A stretch of 64,000 nucleotides of DNA from Tupaia tana. Lineage: Eukaryota; Chordata; Mammalia; Scandentia; Tupaiidae. The DNA lies in the NCBI GenBank assembly GCA_026018925.1, contig JAKSZU010000004.1:107726498-107790497 (forward strand), in the 5' to 3' direction. How positions within the stretch are numbered: position 1 is the first letter of the stretch; each line of letters starts with the position of its first letter. The notes under the pieces are model-generated. The model worked only from the letters and a program-made list of their open reading frames with translations. It was not told the origin of the DNA and made no database searches. Below, piece after piece: positions 1 to 10,685 of this stretch. The position numbers and the translations under genes were made by a program.

Positions 1-937
1 GTCCAGAGGCAAAGTGGAGACAGTGGGAGTGAGAGGAGAAACCCAGATAGAGAAGGGGCTGTGGTCAGAGACGAGATATTGGAGTGAGAAAGGGGGAGAA
101 CTGCAGGCAAATGCAAGGTGCGAGGGAGAGCCCTGAGTAGAACGAGGACTATAAGAAAGATCCAACTGCAAGGAATCAAAACTGCGGTGTATTATTGCCA
201 GTGTGGCAGGACTTCTGGGTTACGACTGTTATGCCTTTGCTGGAAGAGCTGCCGACGCTGTGAATGGCCCTCATCATGCACAGAGAGCAGCTTTGACATG
301 AGGGTGGAAGGAGAATAGCTTATCCTGTCCTTGACAAACGGGAACCTAAACTGGCAAAAGCAGGCAGTGTGTACACAAGGGTCTGAGTCTGCTCCTGTGT
401 CGAAAACAGCAGCACCGGAAACTTGGTCATTGACGAAGACAGAGGTTGACTCAGCTCAGGTTGGAGGTTCAAGGTCCAGGGGCCATGTCTGGTGAGCATC
501 TTGCCGAGTCCTGATGACATCACAAGGGCGAGAGCCGAGTGACCGTCCTTAAATCTTCTTGCTGCTTCTTATAAACCTACCATGAGTCAGTCACGGGGAC
601 CCTGCTCTGAGGATCTTAATCCTAACTCTTCCAGAAGGCCCCTCCTATCTACCCCATAATTAGACCAAGTTTTTACCCCTGTAATCCATTACTTCACATG
701 AATGGGAGGGTAGGGAGGGCATATTCAAACAATAACAATACGGACAGAACCAGAAAACACCAAGTGCCATAGTGTAGTACAAATTATCTCAGAATACTTG
801 GAGGAACACAAAGAAAGGGGTATTGAATTCAGAGTGACAACTGTTAGTGGCCTTTGTAAGGCAGGAAGCATTAAAAGATATAAATGATTTCTTGTTTTAT
901 TTTTCTTTCTTTCTTTTTCTTTATTATTTTTTTAATT
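1..937. other. Unclassified mostly single-copy DNA
   Basis: No repeat family, splice-bounded ORF or RNA gene is recognised. Short ORFs on both strands lack domain-like composition. An A/T-rich run with CTTT repeats at about 900-930 leads into the next SINE. Confidence 0.5.
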
Positions 938-1152
938 GCCAGGGAAGGCATGCCTTTGCCGGAGAGAGACAGAGAGGAAGACTGCACTTCCCAATGGGCA
1001 TGGTCACACAGCAATCCTGCTCCTCCATTTCTCTAATGTCTCCATCAGGTTTGGGGGCACGCAGGCACACACGGTGGCACATTTTTCCAGCTGCCAGGGT
1101 TGGGATTCAAACCACAGTCAGCCTACGGAAAGTGGCACCCTTGACTATTTAA
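938..1152 (-). mobile_element. SINE-A-like copy, old
   Basis: On the minus strand a degenerate tRNA-like head carries the B-box variant GGTTTGAATCC. It is followed by the family body (GGAG-rich, then a CT-rich stretch; on the plus strand the GAGAGACAGAGAGG run). High divergence and a missing A tail suggest an old copy. Confidence 0.7.
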
Positions 1153-1155
1153 CTT

Positions 1156-1200
1156 AGCATTAAATCTTCCATATTCGTCCACTTTTCATCCAATGCCAGA
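1156..1200 (-). mobile_element. L1 3'-end fragment (antisense)
   Basis: The plus strand reads ACTTAGCATTAAATCTTCC, like the antisense 3' region of old L1 elements. Nearly the same 45 bp recurs at 3,701-3,746. The length is too short for subfamily assignment. Confidence 0.4.
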
Positions 1201-1252
1201 GCCAATCTGCTATTCTGTTCACATCTCCCTAATGATTAATTCAGATTGTACA

Positions 1253-1386
1253 TATGAGGGTACTTCAAAAGGTTTGTGGACAATGCAATTAAAGTACGAG
1301 TTTATTTTGATGCAATATAATTTTACAATCCATGCATAGTTTTCCCGAACACGCATTTTCTGTGAGCTTTTGGAAGACCCCTCATA
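1253..1386. mobile_element. Palindromic MITE with TIRs
   Basis: A 134-bp element begins TATGAGGGTACTTCAAAAGG and ends with the near inverted complement GGAAGACCCCTCATA. The interior is near-palindromic (AAAGTTTGTGGA-like arms) around an A/T-rich centre. Flanking TA dinucleotides fit a Tc1/mariner-type target duplication. Related copies lie near 35,841, 36,058 and 43,893. No transposase is present, so it is non-autonomous. Confidence 0.7.
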
Positions 1387-1390
1387 TGAA

Positions 1391-1914
1391 CTAGGTTCTT
1401 GAGAAAGCCTTATGTGTTAGCAGTGTTGAGCTTATGCCTCCACAGACTGAATTCAGAATGCAGGAAGGTTCATTGTCCACTCTGAAGGGCCTCTAAGAGG
1501 GCCAGCTGTGAAAGAAAGTCCCGTTCATGGAATTTTCATAAAGAACAGGTAACATTTTGATGTCTCTCTGAGAAGGGAAAACTAGACATTTGGCTTGACT
1601 TGATGTCCACATACTGCTGAACTCATAGGGGAAGAAATCCACACAAACCAGAAAGCGAAGTCGGCTAAAGGAGTTACATAAAGCACTTGCCGCATAGTTT
1701 GGAATATAGCTCAACTTCAGAACCCCACATTATGAAGTTAACTATTAATTTTGAGTTCATCCACCTTATCTCTTCCGTCGGAAACATAACAAGTGGAATG
1801 CTCTTTCTCCCCATTCACCCCTTCATCACCCTCTCTTACCCTCCCTTTCTTGCTCCTTACAAACCCACCAGGAGTCAATCATGTCTCTCTATCTCAACTC
1901 TTTTTCTGACCCAT

Positions 1915-1951
<37 letters not shown>

Positions 1952-1959
1952 AGTTGAGT
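1391..1959. other. Unclassified DNA with (CT)n run
   Basis: No gene is recognised. A perfect CT microsatellite of about 28 bp sits at 1,920-1,947, preceded by a pyrimidine-rich tract. Confidence 0.45.
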
Positions 1960-2690
1960 TTTCAAACAAACTTTCTTAAGGTATTATCATATACAAAAGA
2001 CTCTCATTTTAATAAATATTTTGATAAATTTTGACAAATGTATTCACTGATAATACCACCGCAATCAAGATACAGATTACAGGAACCAGTAGATAGCCTA
2101 ATGATTATGTCGCTGCACTCCCACATAGTTGAATGAGGTTCAAGTCCCAGACCTGGCTACTTAAGCTTGTGTGTGCCAAAATCCTGAGAGGAGAATGGAG
2201 GAGAAGGGATTGAGGCGTAGCCATCCCACCTGGAGGGTGGGAGAGTGAGGTGATTTCTCTCTTTTTGTCTCTCTGGCGAGTGCACACACCCTATAACAGA
2301 AATCTCTCATAAAAAAAAAAAAAGATACACATTATAACTTTTTCTTTTTTTTTAACATTATAACATTTTGATCACCCTGCAAAGTTTCCTCATATCCCTT
2401 GCCAGGTAAGTCACTTCTCTCTGACCAAAAGTAACTAATTATTTTTTTTTCGTCACTGTAGATCAGATTTGTTCTCTCTATGTTTTCCTATCAGTGGAAT
2501 CATACACAACATACCCACTTGTGCCTGCTATCTTACACTCAGTACAATGCATTTTGGATTCATACATGCTGTTCATTACTTTCTTGTGTCTAGTGCATTT
2601 CATTGTATGAATACCTGGATCTCATGGTAAGTGTATGTTTAACTTTATAAGAAATGCTAAAATTGCTTCAACATTATTTTGCCACTTTCT
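1960..2690 (-). mobile_element. Old L1 3' region (antisense), first part
   Basis: The plus strand carries the typical reverse complement of the 3' region of old mammalian L1s: ACAAATGTATTCACTGATAA, then TGGAATCATACAC, then CTCATGGTAAGTGTATGTTTA. A SINE-A interrupts it at 2,085-2,325. The element appears to continue at 5,222-5,465, so everything between was inserted later. Confidence 0.75.
2085..2325 (+). mobile_element. SINE-A copy inside L1
   Basis: Head with B-box variant GGTTCAAGTCC, body GAATGGAGGAGAAGGG, CT stretch and tail CCCTATAACAGAAA plus A13. The flanks AAGATACAGATTA and AGATACACATTA look like a decayed TSD. Confidence 0.85.
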
Positions 2691-2889
2691 TTTTTTAAGT
2701 TTATACGTTTTACATGTTCTATCTTCTTTCTTTCTTCTTTTATTTATTTTTCCAATTTTTTTATTACATTTAATCACTGTTTGTCTTTACCAGATACAAA
2801 ACCGACTTTCCCAGCATGTGTATGCATACACTGTATACTAGTCCAGTTAAAGATATTCCATACACATCATCATCAACAGACAACTTCTC

Positions 2890-3165
2890 TTTTTTTTTTT
2901 TTTTTTTTTTTTTGAGAGGGAGGGATTTTTCCTAGAGGGCGCATGCGCTCCCCAGAAAGGCAGAGAGAGAGAGAGAGAGACAGAATGCGAGAAATCACCC
3001 CCCAGGAGGAATGGTCATGCTGCAATCCCTTCTTCTCCATTCTCTTCTTGGGATTTTGGGCATGCACGCACTCTCGCCTGGCATGAGTTTTAAGCTGCTG
3101 AGTCCAGGACTCAAACCATGGTGGAGTTCAGTGACATAACCATTATACCATCTGCTGGTCCAACA
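2890..3165 (-). mobile_element. SINE-A copy
   Basis: The T-rich left end (T23) is the A tail in antisense. The plus strand ends GCTGGTCC, the reverse of the SINE head. The flanks CAACTTCTC and CAGCTTCTC are a likely TSD. Confidence 0.9.
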
Positions 3166-3349
3166 GCTTCTCATTTTTGTGTCTGTTAAATGTTTTGCTC
3201 TTCTTTCCTTTTCCTTGATTCTCTTCATCCTGTTCCCCACCCCCATTGCTCATGGCCTTCCCACATGTCTCTATTACCCACAGTTGCTCTCCACGCTTTT
3301 ATACCTTCCAGTCTTTCAGTTTCTGCCATAGAGTTTGGACATTTGATGT

Positions 3350-3360
3350 GTGTGCGTGTG

Positions 3361-3405
<45 letters not shown>

Positions 3406-3497
3406 ATATGTATACATATATATATATATATATATAGAGACAGAGAGAGAGAGATAGATATATATATATATATACAGAGAGAGAGAGAGAGAGAGGA
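3350..3497. repeat. Compound microsatellite TG/TA/GA
   Basis: Consecutive (TG)n, (TA)n, (TG)n, (TA)n, (GA)n, (TA)n and (GA)n runs cover about 145 bp. It ends in a SINE-A, and the GA part matches the CT tract of that antisense SINE. Short ORFs across it are artefacts of the repeats. Confidence 0.9.
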
Positions 3498-3640
3498 GAT
3501 TTTTGCTATAAGGAACATGTGCTCTCCAGAGAGACAGAGCCAGAACATGAAAAATCACACACACACACCCTCCAGGCCATGCTGCAATCCCTTCTCCTCC
3601 ACTCTGCTGCATTATGCCATTACACCATCTGCTGGTCCCA
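3498..3640 (-). mobile_element. SINE-A copy with internal deletion
   Basis: It has the antisense tail TTTTTGCTATAAGG and the antisense head CATCTGCTGGTCCC, but only about 140 bp between them instead of about 260. The part carrying the B box is lost. Confidence 0.8.
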
Positions 3641-4194
3641 ACATTCAGTATATAGCAAGAGGGACATACAATGTCTCTCTTTCATAGTCTGGCTTGCTTT
3701 ACTTAGCATTAAATCTTCCATATTAATCCACTTTCTACAAAATCCCAGGATCTTGTGTTTTGTTTTGTTTCGTTTTGTTATAGCTGAATAGCATTCTGTC
3801 TTATTTTTTTTTTTTTTTTGAGAGGTTTTTGCTATAGGGCATGTGCACTCACCAGAGAGAGACAGAGAGACAGAAAGCAAGAAATGACCCCCCAAGGTAG
3901 ATGGCCATGCCACAACCCCTTCTTCTCCATTCTCCTCTCGGGCATGCACGCACACGCACCCAGCATGAGTTTAAGCCACCGGGTCCAGGACTCGAACCAT
4001 GGTCGACTACGTGAAAGTCCAGTGACATAGCCATTACACCAACTGCTGGTCCATAGCTGAGTAGTATTCTGTAGTGTATTTGTGCCACTCTTTTTCAATT
4101 CATTCTTCTGTTCTTGGACATTTGGGTTGATTCTATATCTTAGCAATTGTGAATAATCCTGCAATAAACATGATGTGCAAGTATTTTTCCAACT
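3641..4194 (-). mobile_element. L1 3' region (antisense), second element
   Basis: The plus strand shows the antisense of the L1 ORF2 end and 3' UTR: TGGCTTGCTTTACTTAGCAT, then GCTGAATAGCATTCTG, then GGACATTTGGGTTGATTC and AATCCTGCAATAAACATG. A SINE-A splits it at 3,799-4,052. It directly abuts an L1 ORF2 piece in the opposite orientation. Confidence 0.75.
3799..4052 (-). mobile_element. SINE-A copy in L1
   Basis: An antisense tail T18 with TTTTTGCTATAGGGC, full body, and a head ending GCTGGTCC. TSD: about 20 bp from 3,779 and from 4,052 (AGCTGAATAGCATTCTGT against AGCTGAGTAGTATTCTGT). Confidence 0.92.
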
Positions 4195-4700
4195 GAAAGT
4201 GAGATTATCTCCATTTGCAGATTATAGGACTATATACATAGAAAATCCAAAAGAATCCTCAAAAAAAAATTCCTGGATGTGATTAATGAATATGGTAAGG
4301 TGGCAGGATACAAAATCAACGTACAAAAATCTACAGCATTTCTGTACACCAACAATGAGCAGACTGAGGTAGACTTCAAGAAAGCAATCCCATTTTCAAT
4401 AGTCACCAGAACAATAAGATGCCTAGAAATAAATGTAACCAAAGAAGTGATGGCTGACTGTGACAAATTCAAAAAAGAAATTGAAAATGATATGAAAAAG
4501 TGGAAAGACATCCCATGTTCCAAGGTTGGAACATTTTACCAAATTAATTTACAAATTTAAAGCAATACTAATCAAATTACCAGAAATATACTTCACAGAA
4601 TTAGGGAAAAAAAAAAAAACATAAAATTTGTCTAGAATCACAAAAGGCCCCATATTGCCAAAGAAAAACTGCATAAAAGGACTAAAGTAGGAGGCATTGC
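4195..4700 (+). mobile_element. L1 ORF2 fragment, inverted 5' part
   Basis: Degenerate L1 ORF2 (reverse transcriptase, thumb side) in sense. The frame at 4,279-4,557 reads [19 protein letters not shown] and later KKWKDIPCS, both typical of the L1 region after the active site. Just upstream TTTGCAGATTAT encodes FADY where active elements have FADD. The frame then breaks at a stop near 4,558, but homology runs on to about 4,700. It abuts antisense L1 3' sequence, so it is probably the inverted 5' part of one insertion. Confidence 0.85.
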
Positions 4701-4714
4701 TTTCCTTTTTACTT

Positions 4715-4968
4715 TTTTTTTAAAAGAAAAAAAATTTTTTATATAGGGTGCATGCACTTGCTGGAGAGACAGAGAGAGACAGAAAGTGAGAAATCACTCC
4801 TGAGGGGGTTGGCCACACCACAATCCCTTCTTCATTCTCCTCTAAGGATTTTAGGCACACCCACAACACACGCACACAATGTGAGTTTTAAACCACCAGG
4901 TCCAGGACTTGAACCACCATCGACTAAGTGGGATTCCAGTGACATAACCATTACACCATCTGCTGGTC
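4715..4968 (-). mobile_element. SINE-A copy
   Basis: Antisense tail TATAGGGTGCATGCACTTGC, body and head ending CATCTGCTGGTCC. The B box is diverged (ACTTGAACCACC on the plus strand). Confidence 0.88.
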
Positions 4969-4979
4969 CTCTCTCTTTC

Positions 4980-5221
4980 TTTTTTTTAAATTTGCCAGAG
5001 GGCACTTGTGCTCACCAGAGAGAGACAGAAAGACAGAAGGAAAGTGAGAAAGCATCTCCCATAGGAGATAGTCACGCAGCAATCTCTTTTCCTCTGCTTC
5101 TACCTCCTTTCAGGATATTGGGCATGCACACTCATGCCTGGTGCGCTTTTCAAGCCCCTGAGTCTGGAAGTTAAAAAGCTGGCTGTGTGGGATCCAAACA
5201 CCTTAACAACAACTTTGATCC
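4980..5221 (-). mobile_element. SINE-A-like copy, diverged
   Basis: Antisense tail (GCCAGAGGGCACTTGTGCTC), CT/GA stretch and a degenerate head near 5,160-5,210 without a clear B box. It ends where the older L1 resumes. Confidence 0.75.
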
Positions 5222-5465
5222 CATAAACAGTGGGAGAGTTCCATTTGTGTCACAGCCTTGTGAACTTTTCATTTTGTCAGTTCTTTTAATTTTAGCCAAA
5301 CTCATGAATGTATGAATGTCTTTTCATGTGTTTATTGATCATTCATTTCTCTTCTTGCCCATATTTACTAGATTGATTAGATTGATTGCTTTCTTATAAT
5401 TGAGTTATAAGACTTCTTTATATATTATGGATAGAAATCCTTTGTCAGATAGATAGAGGAGATAG
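5222..5465 (-). mobile_element. Old L1 3' region (antisense), second part
   Basis: The plus strand reads GTGGGAGAGTTCCATTTGTG, TTTTAATTTTAGCC, CTTTTCATGTGTTTATTG and GTTATAAGACTTCTTTATAT. This is the next section of the antisense L1 3' region that stops at about 2,690. Subfamily is not assigned. Confidence 0.7.
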
Positions 5466-5510
5466 ATATATATTAAAAAAATTGGGTTTCATTTAAATTA
5501 GCAAACTTTA

Positions 5511-5765
5511 GGGCTAGCCCATAGCCTAGCAGTTAAAGGATCTGAATCCCACATGGCTACCTGCAGTTCAAATCCTCAGTGGTTGTAAAACATGCTGGGT
5601 GTGTGTGACTACATGCCGCAAACTGCGAAGTGGAGGAGATGGAATTGTGACACGGCCATGGCCCATTAGAAGGTGCTTTCCTTTTTCTCTCTCTTATCCC
5701 TCTGTCTCTCTGGTGAGCACACTTGCTCTCTGGAAATTAAAAAGTAAATAAATTAGTGAATTTTA
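5511..5765 (+). mobile_element. SINE-A-related copy
   Basis: The head reads GGGCTAGCCCATAGCCTAGC with B-box variant AGTTCAAATCC. The body includes GTGGAGGAGATGGAATTG and a CT tract, and the tail is TAAATAAATTAG. It differs from SINE-A consensus more than most copies and may be an older subfamily. Confidence 0.75.
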
Positions 5766-5883
5766 AAAAATCATTGGAATAAAATTCTGAAATATAAAAT
5801 AAATATATCTCAACATTAAAACTGGCTTTAAGAAACCTCTGAACTTACAACTTTTTTAAAAAATCACTAATTTTTTTAGCATC

Positions 5884-6044
5884 TTTTATAAAAATTTTTT
5901 TTGTAATAGGGTATGTGTGCTTGTCAGAGAGAGAAAGAGGAAGAGTAGAAATCACACACCCCGGAGGGATGGCCTACATGGAAATTCTCTCTCCACCATT
6001 CTACCCTTGGGATTTTGGGCACGCACACACACACACGCACACGC

Positions 6045-6075
<31 letters not shown>

Positions 6076-6178
6076 TCTGGTGTGACTTTCAAGCTGTGCA
6101 TCTGGGACTGGAACCGCACAGTCAGCCATCTGAGACACAGCAGCCACAACTTCCACTCCCCCTGCTAGCTCCAGCATC
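5884..6178 (-). mobile_element. SINE-A copy with (CA)n expansion
   Basis: Antisense tail TTTTTGTAATAGGG, body AGGGATGGCC, and a diverged head at about 6,100-6,175. The family's short purine-pyrimidine GTGTGCGTGC segment has grown into a (CA)n array. Confidence 0.82.
6020..6075. repeat. (CA)n / (CACG)n microsatellite
   Basis: About 55 bp of CA repeats with CG interruptions, inside the SINE above. It looks like expansion of the family's GTGCGTGC-type segment. Confidence 0.9.
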
Positions 6179-6215
6179 ATTTTTTTTCATACATCCCTCT
6201 GTTTAATATCTTTCT

Positions 6216-6496
6216 TTTCTTTTTTTTTTTTTTTTTTTTTTTTTTGGAGAGGTTTTTGCTATAGGACTCATGTGCTCACCAGACAGACAGAGAGAGACAG
6301 AGAGAGACAGAAAGCGAGAAATCACCCCCCCAGGGGGGATGGCCACGCCACAATCCCTTCTTCTCCATTCTCTTCTTGGGATCTTGGGCACGCACGCACA
6401 CGTGCCCGACATGAGTTTAAGCCACCAGGTCCAGGACGCGAACCGCGGTCAACTACATGGGAGTCCAGCGACATAGCTTATGCTAACTGCTGGTCC
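6216..6496 (-). mobile_element. SINE-A copy, young, perfect TSD
   Basis: A long antisense A tail (T26), GAGAGGTTTTTGCTATAGG, intact palindrome CCCCCCAGGGGGG, and a head ending GCTGGTCC. The 17-bp TSD CTGTTTAATATCTTTCT is perfect (6,199-6,215 and 6,497-6,513). Confidence 0.97.
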
Positions 6497-7228
6497 CTGT
6501 TTAATATCTTTCTACAAAAATGTGTTTAGTTAAACACCTTCATCCTAATGAATTTCATCTTGCAATATTAAGATAACAAAATTGAATTTAAAATGTTAGT
6601 TTATTCTGTAAAAAAACTCACCTACAGGACAGTTTTGGTTTTAACTCCCTATAGTAGAAGAATCAGTAAAGTTTTCTGAAAAGGGCTACTAGTAAATATT
6701 TTAGGCTTTACAGATCATAAGATCCCCATTTTAGCTACTCAACTCTGCCCACATATGGCAGAGAATGTATTCTCTCTCTCTCTTTCTCTCTCTCTCTCTT
6801 TCTCTCTCTCTCTCATATGTATAGGTATATAGATATAGTCATAAACAGTATCTAGGACAATGGGCATAGCTGTTTTCCAAAAATAGCTTATTTGCAAAAG
6901 TAGGTGATAGGCTGGATTTAACTTTATAACCCATATTATAATATCAACAAACACACACATACACAATATGCCACAGGTAATGATAATAAGGATAAAAGTT
7001 TAATTTTGTTTTAATCGTGGTTCTTAATGACCGTCTCTCTACCCCTGCAAAATTGGTAAAACTTTATCACTATTGAGGCAAATTTTTAGGCTCAAGTTCA
7101 GGATAATCCATTTAAATTTAGAGAAAAATATTTCTGTTGTAAGACTACAAACTGTGGTTAATTCTGATCAGATGTGGCACAGATCCTAAACAGTCAGCCC
7201 AAGGGACAATAGATCAATTTGAACTTAC
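6497..7228. other. Non-SINE stretch upstream of putative exon
   Basis: Mostly single-copy-looking A/T-rich DNA. A CT/TTTCTC microsatellite lies at 6,773-6,813. In minus-strand terms this is the intron after the exon-like segment at 7,229-7,314. Confidence 0.45.
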
Positions 7229-7314
7229 AAGTTCCACAAGGAAAGTAATTCCAAATGCACACAAGGTTGAAAGAGCAAAAGCAACACTTTTGTAGCCAAA
7301 GAAGAATCCAAAAT
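7229..7314 (-). CDS. Putative 86-bp coding exon, membrane segment
   Basis: On the minus strand this segment is bounded by textbook splice signals. Upstream is a pyrimidine-rich acceptor ending CTTTTTACAG (just above 7,314); downstream is the perfect donor GTAAGT (7,223-7,228). The frame stays open, entering with two bases of a split codon and ending on a codon boundary. It encodes about 28 residues, starting FGFFFGYKSVAFALS and ending LVEL. These are strongly hydrophobic, so one membrane-spanning helix is likely. I do not recognise the protein and name no gene. No partner exon was identified in the window. Alternatives are chance, or an exon of a pseudogene. Confidence 0.4.
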
Positions 7315-7565
7315 CTGTAAAAAGTCTACGATCAGTGAAATGCTCAGTGAGTATTATTTAGAATGAGCCCACAAGTTCGTAAACAAATTACTCTAAAATG
7401 ATGACTTCCTTTTGGGACACTGTGACCTGCCTTTGGTCCTCCTCTGTGCCGTGACTCTTACAAGTATCAGGTGGTAACTGATTGCTGTCTGAATACATGT
7501 AGTGTCTGACAGCACTTGTGCTCAGAACTCACTGAGCGCGTGATTTGGTCGATAAAATACTAATT

Positions 7566-7850
7566 CCAAAGACCAGTGGACGGTGCAATGGTTACATTGC
7601 TGGACTCCCACGTAGTTTGACCATGGTTTGAGTCCCAGACCCAGTGGCTTAAAACCACACGCTGGGCACATGTGGATGTGTGCCCAAAATCCCAAGAGGA
7701 GACTGAAGGAGAAGGGATTGTGGTGTGGCCATCATCCCTGAGGAGTGATTTCTCACTTTCTGTCTGTCTCTCTCTGTCTCTCTGGCAGGCACACATGACC
7801 TATAGCAAAAACCTCTCAAAAAAAATAAATAAATAAAATAAAAATAAACA
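7566..7850 (+). mobile_element. SINE-A copy
   Basis: Head AGACCAGTGGACGGTGCAAT, B-box variant GGTTTGAGTCC, body GAAGGAGAAGGGATTG, CT tract, tail CCTATAGCAAAAACC followed by AAATAAATAAAT. Confidence 0.92.
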
Positions 7851-8284
7851 ATTCCACTTTACTACACAAAATTAGTTCCTCTGAGTCCCTTAAATCTGTC
7901 GATTGCCTCAATCACATAGCCAAAATCCTAGCGTGGGTACCAGAACAGATTAAGGCTAGAGTTTACTTGGGGCAGCTTTGATGGTTCGCTACTCTGAGGA
8001 ACCCAAGATTACACAGGCGTTTTGTCCCATCTGGCAGAGGGAAGTTAAAGTTTATTTCCTTAATAAGCAAGAAAGATGGTCATACCACAATCAGCCCCCA
8101 GCCTTGCCATCGAGCCAGGGTCACAGGTGAGCATTTGGCATGTACAGGTCAACTGGCCATCTTCCAGGTGGCTCCGTCATCCCTTAATTGGTGTACCCCA
8201 GAGCTGGCCCTATGTATCATCAGTTTTTAACCTCTGTTTTAGACCCAATGCCTGTTTCTCCTTCTAATAAAACACAATTATGAA
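7851..8284. other. Unclassified DNA
   Basis: No repeat family or exon-like structure recognised. The 63-residue ORF at 8,076-8,267 has no supporting splice signals. Confidence 0.4.
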
Positions 8285-8490
8285 GTGCCAGGAACTCAGT
8301 AGATATTTTTATAAGATTATCTCCTTTTATCCTTACAACATATATAAAATAGTATCATCATTTAATTAGCGCTACTAATATTACCCCAATTAAATAGTCA
8401 ACTGTTACTATTCCAAGGCACAGACAGGTTAAGCACCTTGCCCATGTTTAAGCGGGTGACTGGAGCCAAGGTAAGACAGAATTCCATGAG
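8285..8490 (-). mobile_element. MIR element (antisense)
   Basis: The plus strand has the MIR reverse pattern: CCAGGAACTCAGTAGATATT, ATCCTTACAACATAT, then AGGCACAGACAGGTTAAGCA and CTTGCCCA. Diverged, as expected for an ancient tRNA-derived SINE shared across mammals. Confidence 0.75.
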
Positions 8491-8747
8491 TTGCGGAAAT
8501 CGCAGTCTAGTGTAGACATGGGCACATGCATAAACTAATGAGTGAAATAAAACGTGTGCTGTAAACAAAGTACCCACGGCAAATGACACATGGAGAGGAA
8601 CAGGGGAACCAACACAGCTAAAGATTTATTTATTAAATAAACATTGCTTAAAGGCCAATATTCAGCTTAACTTTTACCCTCAGTATTGTGGATTGAACAC
8701 TCAGACACTTGGAATGGGTATCAGAAAAAAAATTTTCATTGTTTTGT

Positions 8748-8760
8748 TGGATTTTTTAAA

Positions 8761-8794
<34 letters not shown>

Positions 8795-8972
8795 GAGTAG
8801 AGAGACAGAGGCATGGCGACAAAGTGACAGCGCCCTAGAAGGGTCTTCATGCATTTCCACCCCCAGCCTCAGCCGGCCTGGATTACGAGTGCGTACATGC
8901 CTGACAGCAACAGGGCAGTCCTGGGATGCGAACTCAGCACTCTCCCGTGTGGGTGTCTGCATCATCTGGCCC
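8748..8972 (-). mobile_element. SINE-C copy
   Basis: A separate tRNA-headed family. On the minus strand: head GGGGCCAGATGATGCAGACA, B-box-like GAGTTCGCATCCCAG, a GC-rich middle, a CTCTGTCTCTCT stretch and an (AAT)n tail. The (ATT)n array at 8,761-8,794 is its tail. Confidence 0.78.
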
Positions 8973-8974
8973 CT

Positions 8975-10685
8975 CAGGAAGAAAAGTTTCCATGAAGAAC
9001 AAGGCGAGGATGTAGCAGCACACTATAAATGAGATGGGACAGGGAGGCAGAACAGCTGTCTGTGGTCTGCGAGTGGGTCTGTGACGTGACCATCAGTGAG
9101 ATGACTCTGTCCCGTGAGCACGTGCACATGTCCCTTACACAGAAGGAACAAATGTCCCGCTGTGCACTGAGAGGCTTGCCTAGACAACCCATCTTAGCTT
9201 TATGTTCCCACACATCCCACTGGACCTGCATCATCGCAGAGCCCTAGGACTCCTAAAGACCAGGCCTGAGGGTGGGAATTCCATCAGATGCTCCAGGTCT
9301 CAACTTTGCCGGTTTCCTCCCGATCCTCTGAGACTCTCCTCAAGAAGCCTCTTCAACCTGCAGTGGCACCTTCTGTCAAATCCTTCACACATTTGTCACC
9401 AAAATGTTTTGGCAGCAGCATCATCTTTAGGTTTTGACATAATTCCGAAGAGAGATTTTTTCAATTATTACTAATGGAACATTATGCTCTTCTTTGGGAA
9501 CTTCTGTATGAATAAAAAGGGTCATTAATGACATCCGCTCTCAGCCCAGAAATCGTGAGTCAGTGCTCAGTGCAGGGTTTGGGGGTTTGTTTTTTCAAAA
9601 GCACCTGGTAATTTCCTACCCCCCACCACGTCTCTAACTCACCAAGTTACTGAGTTGGCTATCACAAAGGAAATGGTGTCGATTCCCTTCAGGTGAATGC
9701 CGTGTGTTCCCCACCGTTGTGTTTCCCGTATTACACAATGATATCTCACTTTCTTATAGCACTTTTCATTCTGAAGCTTTTTACCAGTTCTCTAATACTT
9801 TCTGACACGCACCGGGAGGAACTAGTAGCTCCTGTGTTCATTTTCATGTGTGAGAGGCTGGCTTAGACATTGAAATGGCCTGCCAGAAGAGCCCATCTAT
9901 CCAAGTGTCTCGTGGGTTAAATCAGACTTATGCCTACCTAATGGCCAATTTAACATAAAGGCTCAGACAAGAAAAGGGCAATCATTTTGAATGTGCTTAT
10001 AAGTATCCACAAATCGATTCCCACCATTGAGCCAACACCAACTTACCCTGAAGAAGTCCTTAAAATGTTAAATTGACCATCAGCTCTCTTAATTCAGCTA
10101 AAAATCCTGTCAGGTAGACAACTATGGTCGATTGGTTAGACCAACGATTCTTAACTTCTTTTTCCTAATATGTCCAAATATGCAAGAGAAATGAAATAAG
10201 ATATGAGTTAAGTATCTTTCTTGGTAATTACAGCTCTATTCATTCCTCCCAAACTCATGAGAATGTATGGGACTAGAGATGAACGGAGTCATACAGAGTA
10301 ACACTGGATCGACTCTAACTTGTATGAAAAAGAACTTTGGCCCTCTATTCATATTAACAGCTTGCATTTTATATATCTCACAACATATCAATAACAAAAC
10401 ATAAAAAAATTTCTGCTTCTACTGGAAATTTTGAACACATAATAAGATTAGTATCAAACCCATCAACCTCTTCTCCCCTCACCATCTCTAATGATAGTTT
10501 TACACAGGAAAACAATAAGTTAAATTGTATTGCCTGCTACAATTTAAGCATATAAAAGTATTCTGGGCATGGATAATGCTACTTTCTTAATCAGTGTTAA
10601 AAATAAACAAGGAATGTCTTCCCAACAAGAAGAACACCAATATTAAAAGCAAAGTCATGTCCAGAAAATATGTATAGTATACTCG
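8975..10685. other. SINE-free 1.7-kb stretch
   Basis: No SINE-A, MIR or L1 piece recognised. Composition turns A/T-rich after about 9,700. Small ORFs at 9,029-9,474 and 8,974-9,234 overlap on opposite strands and have no domain signals. Confidence 0.5.
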
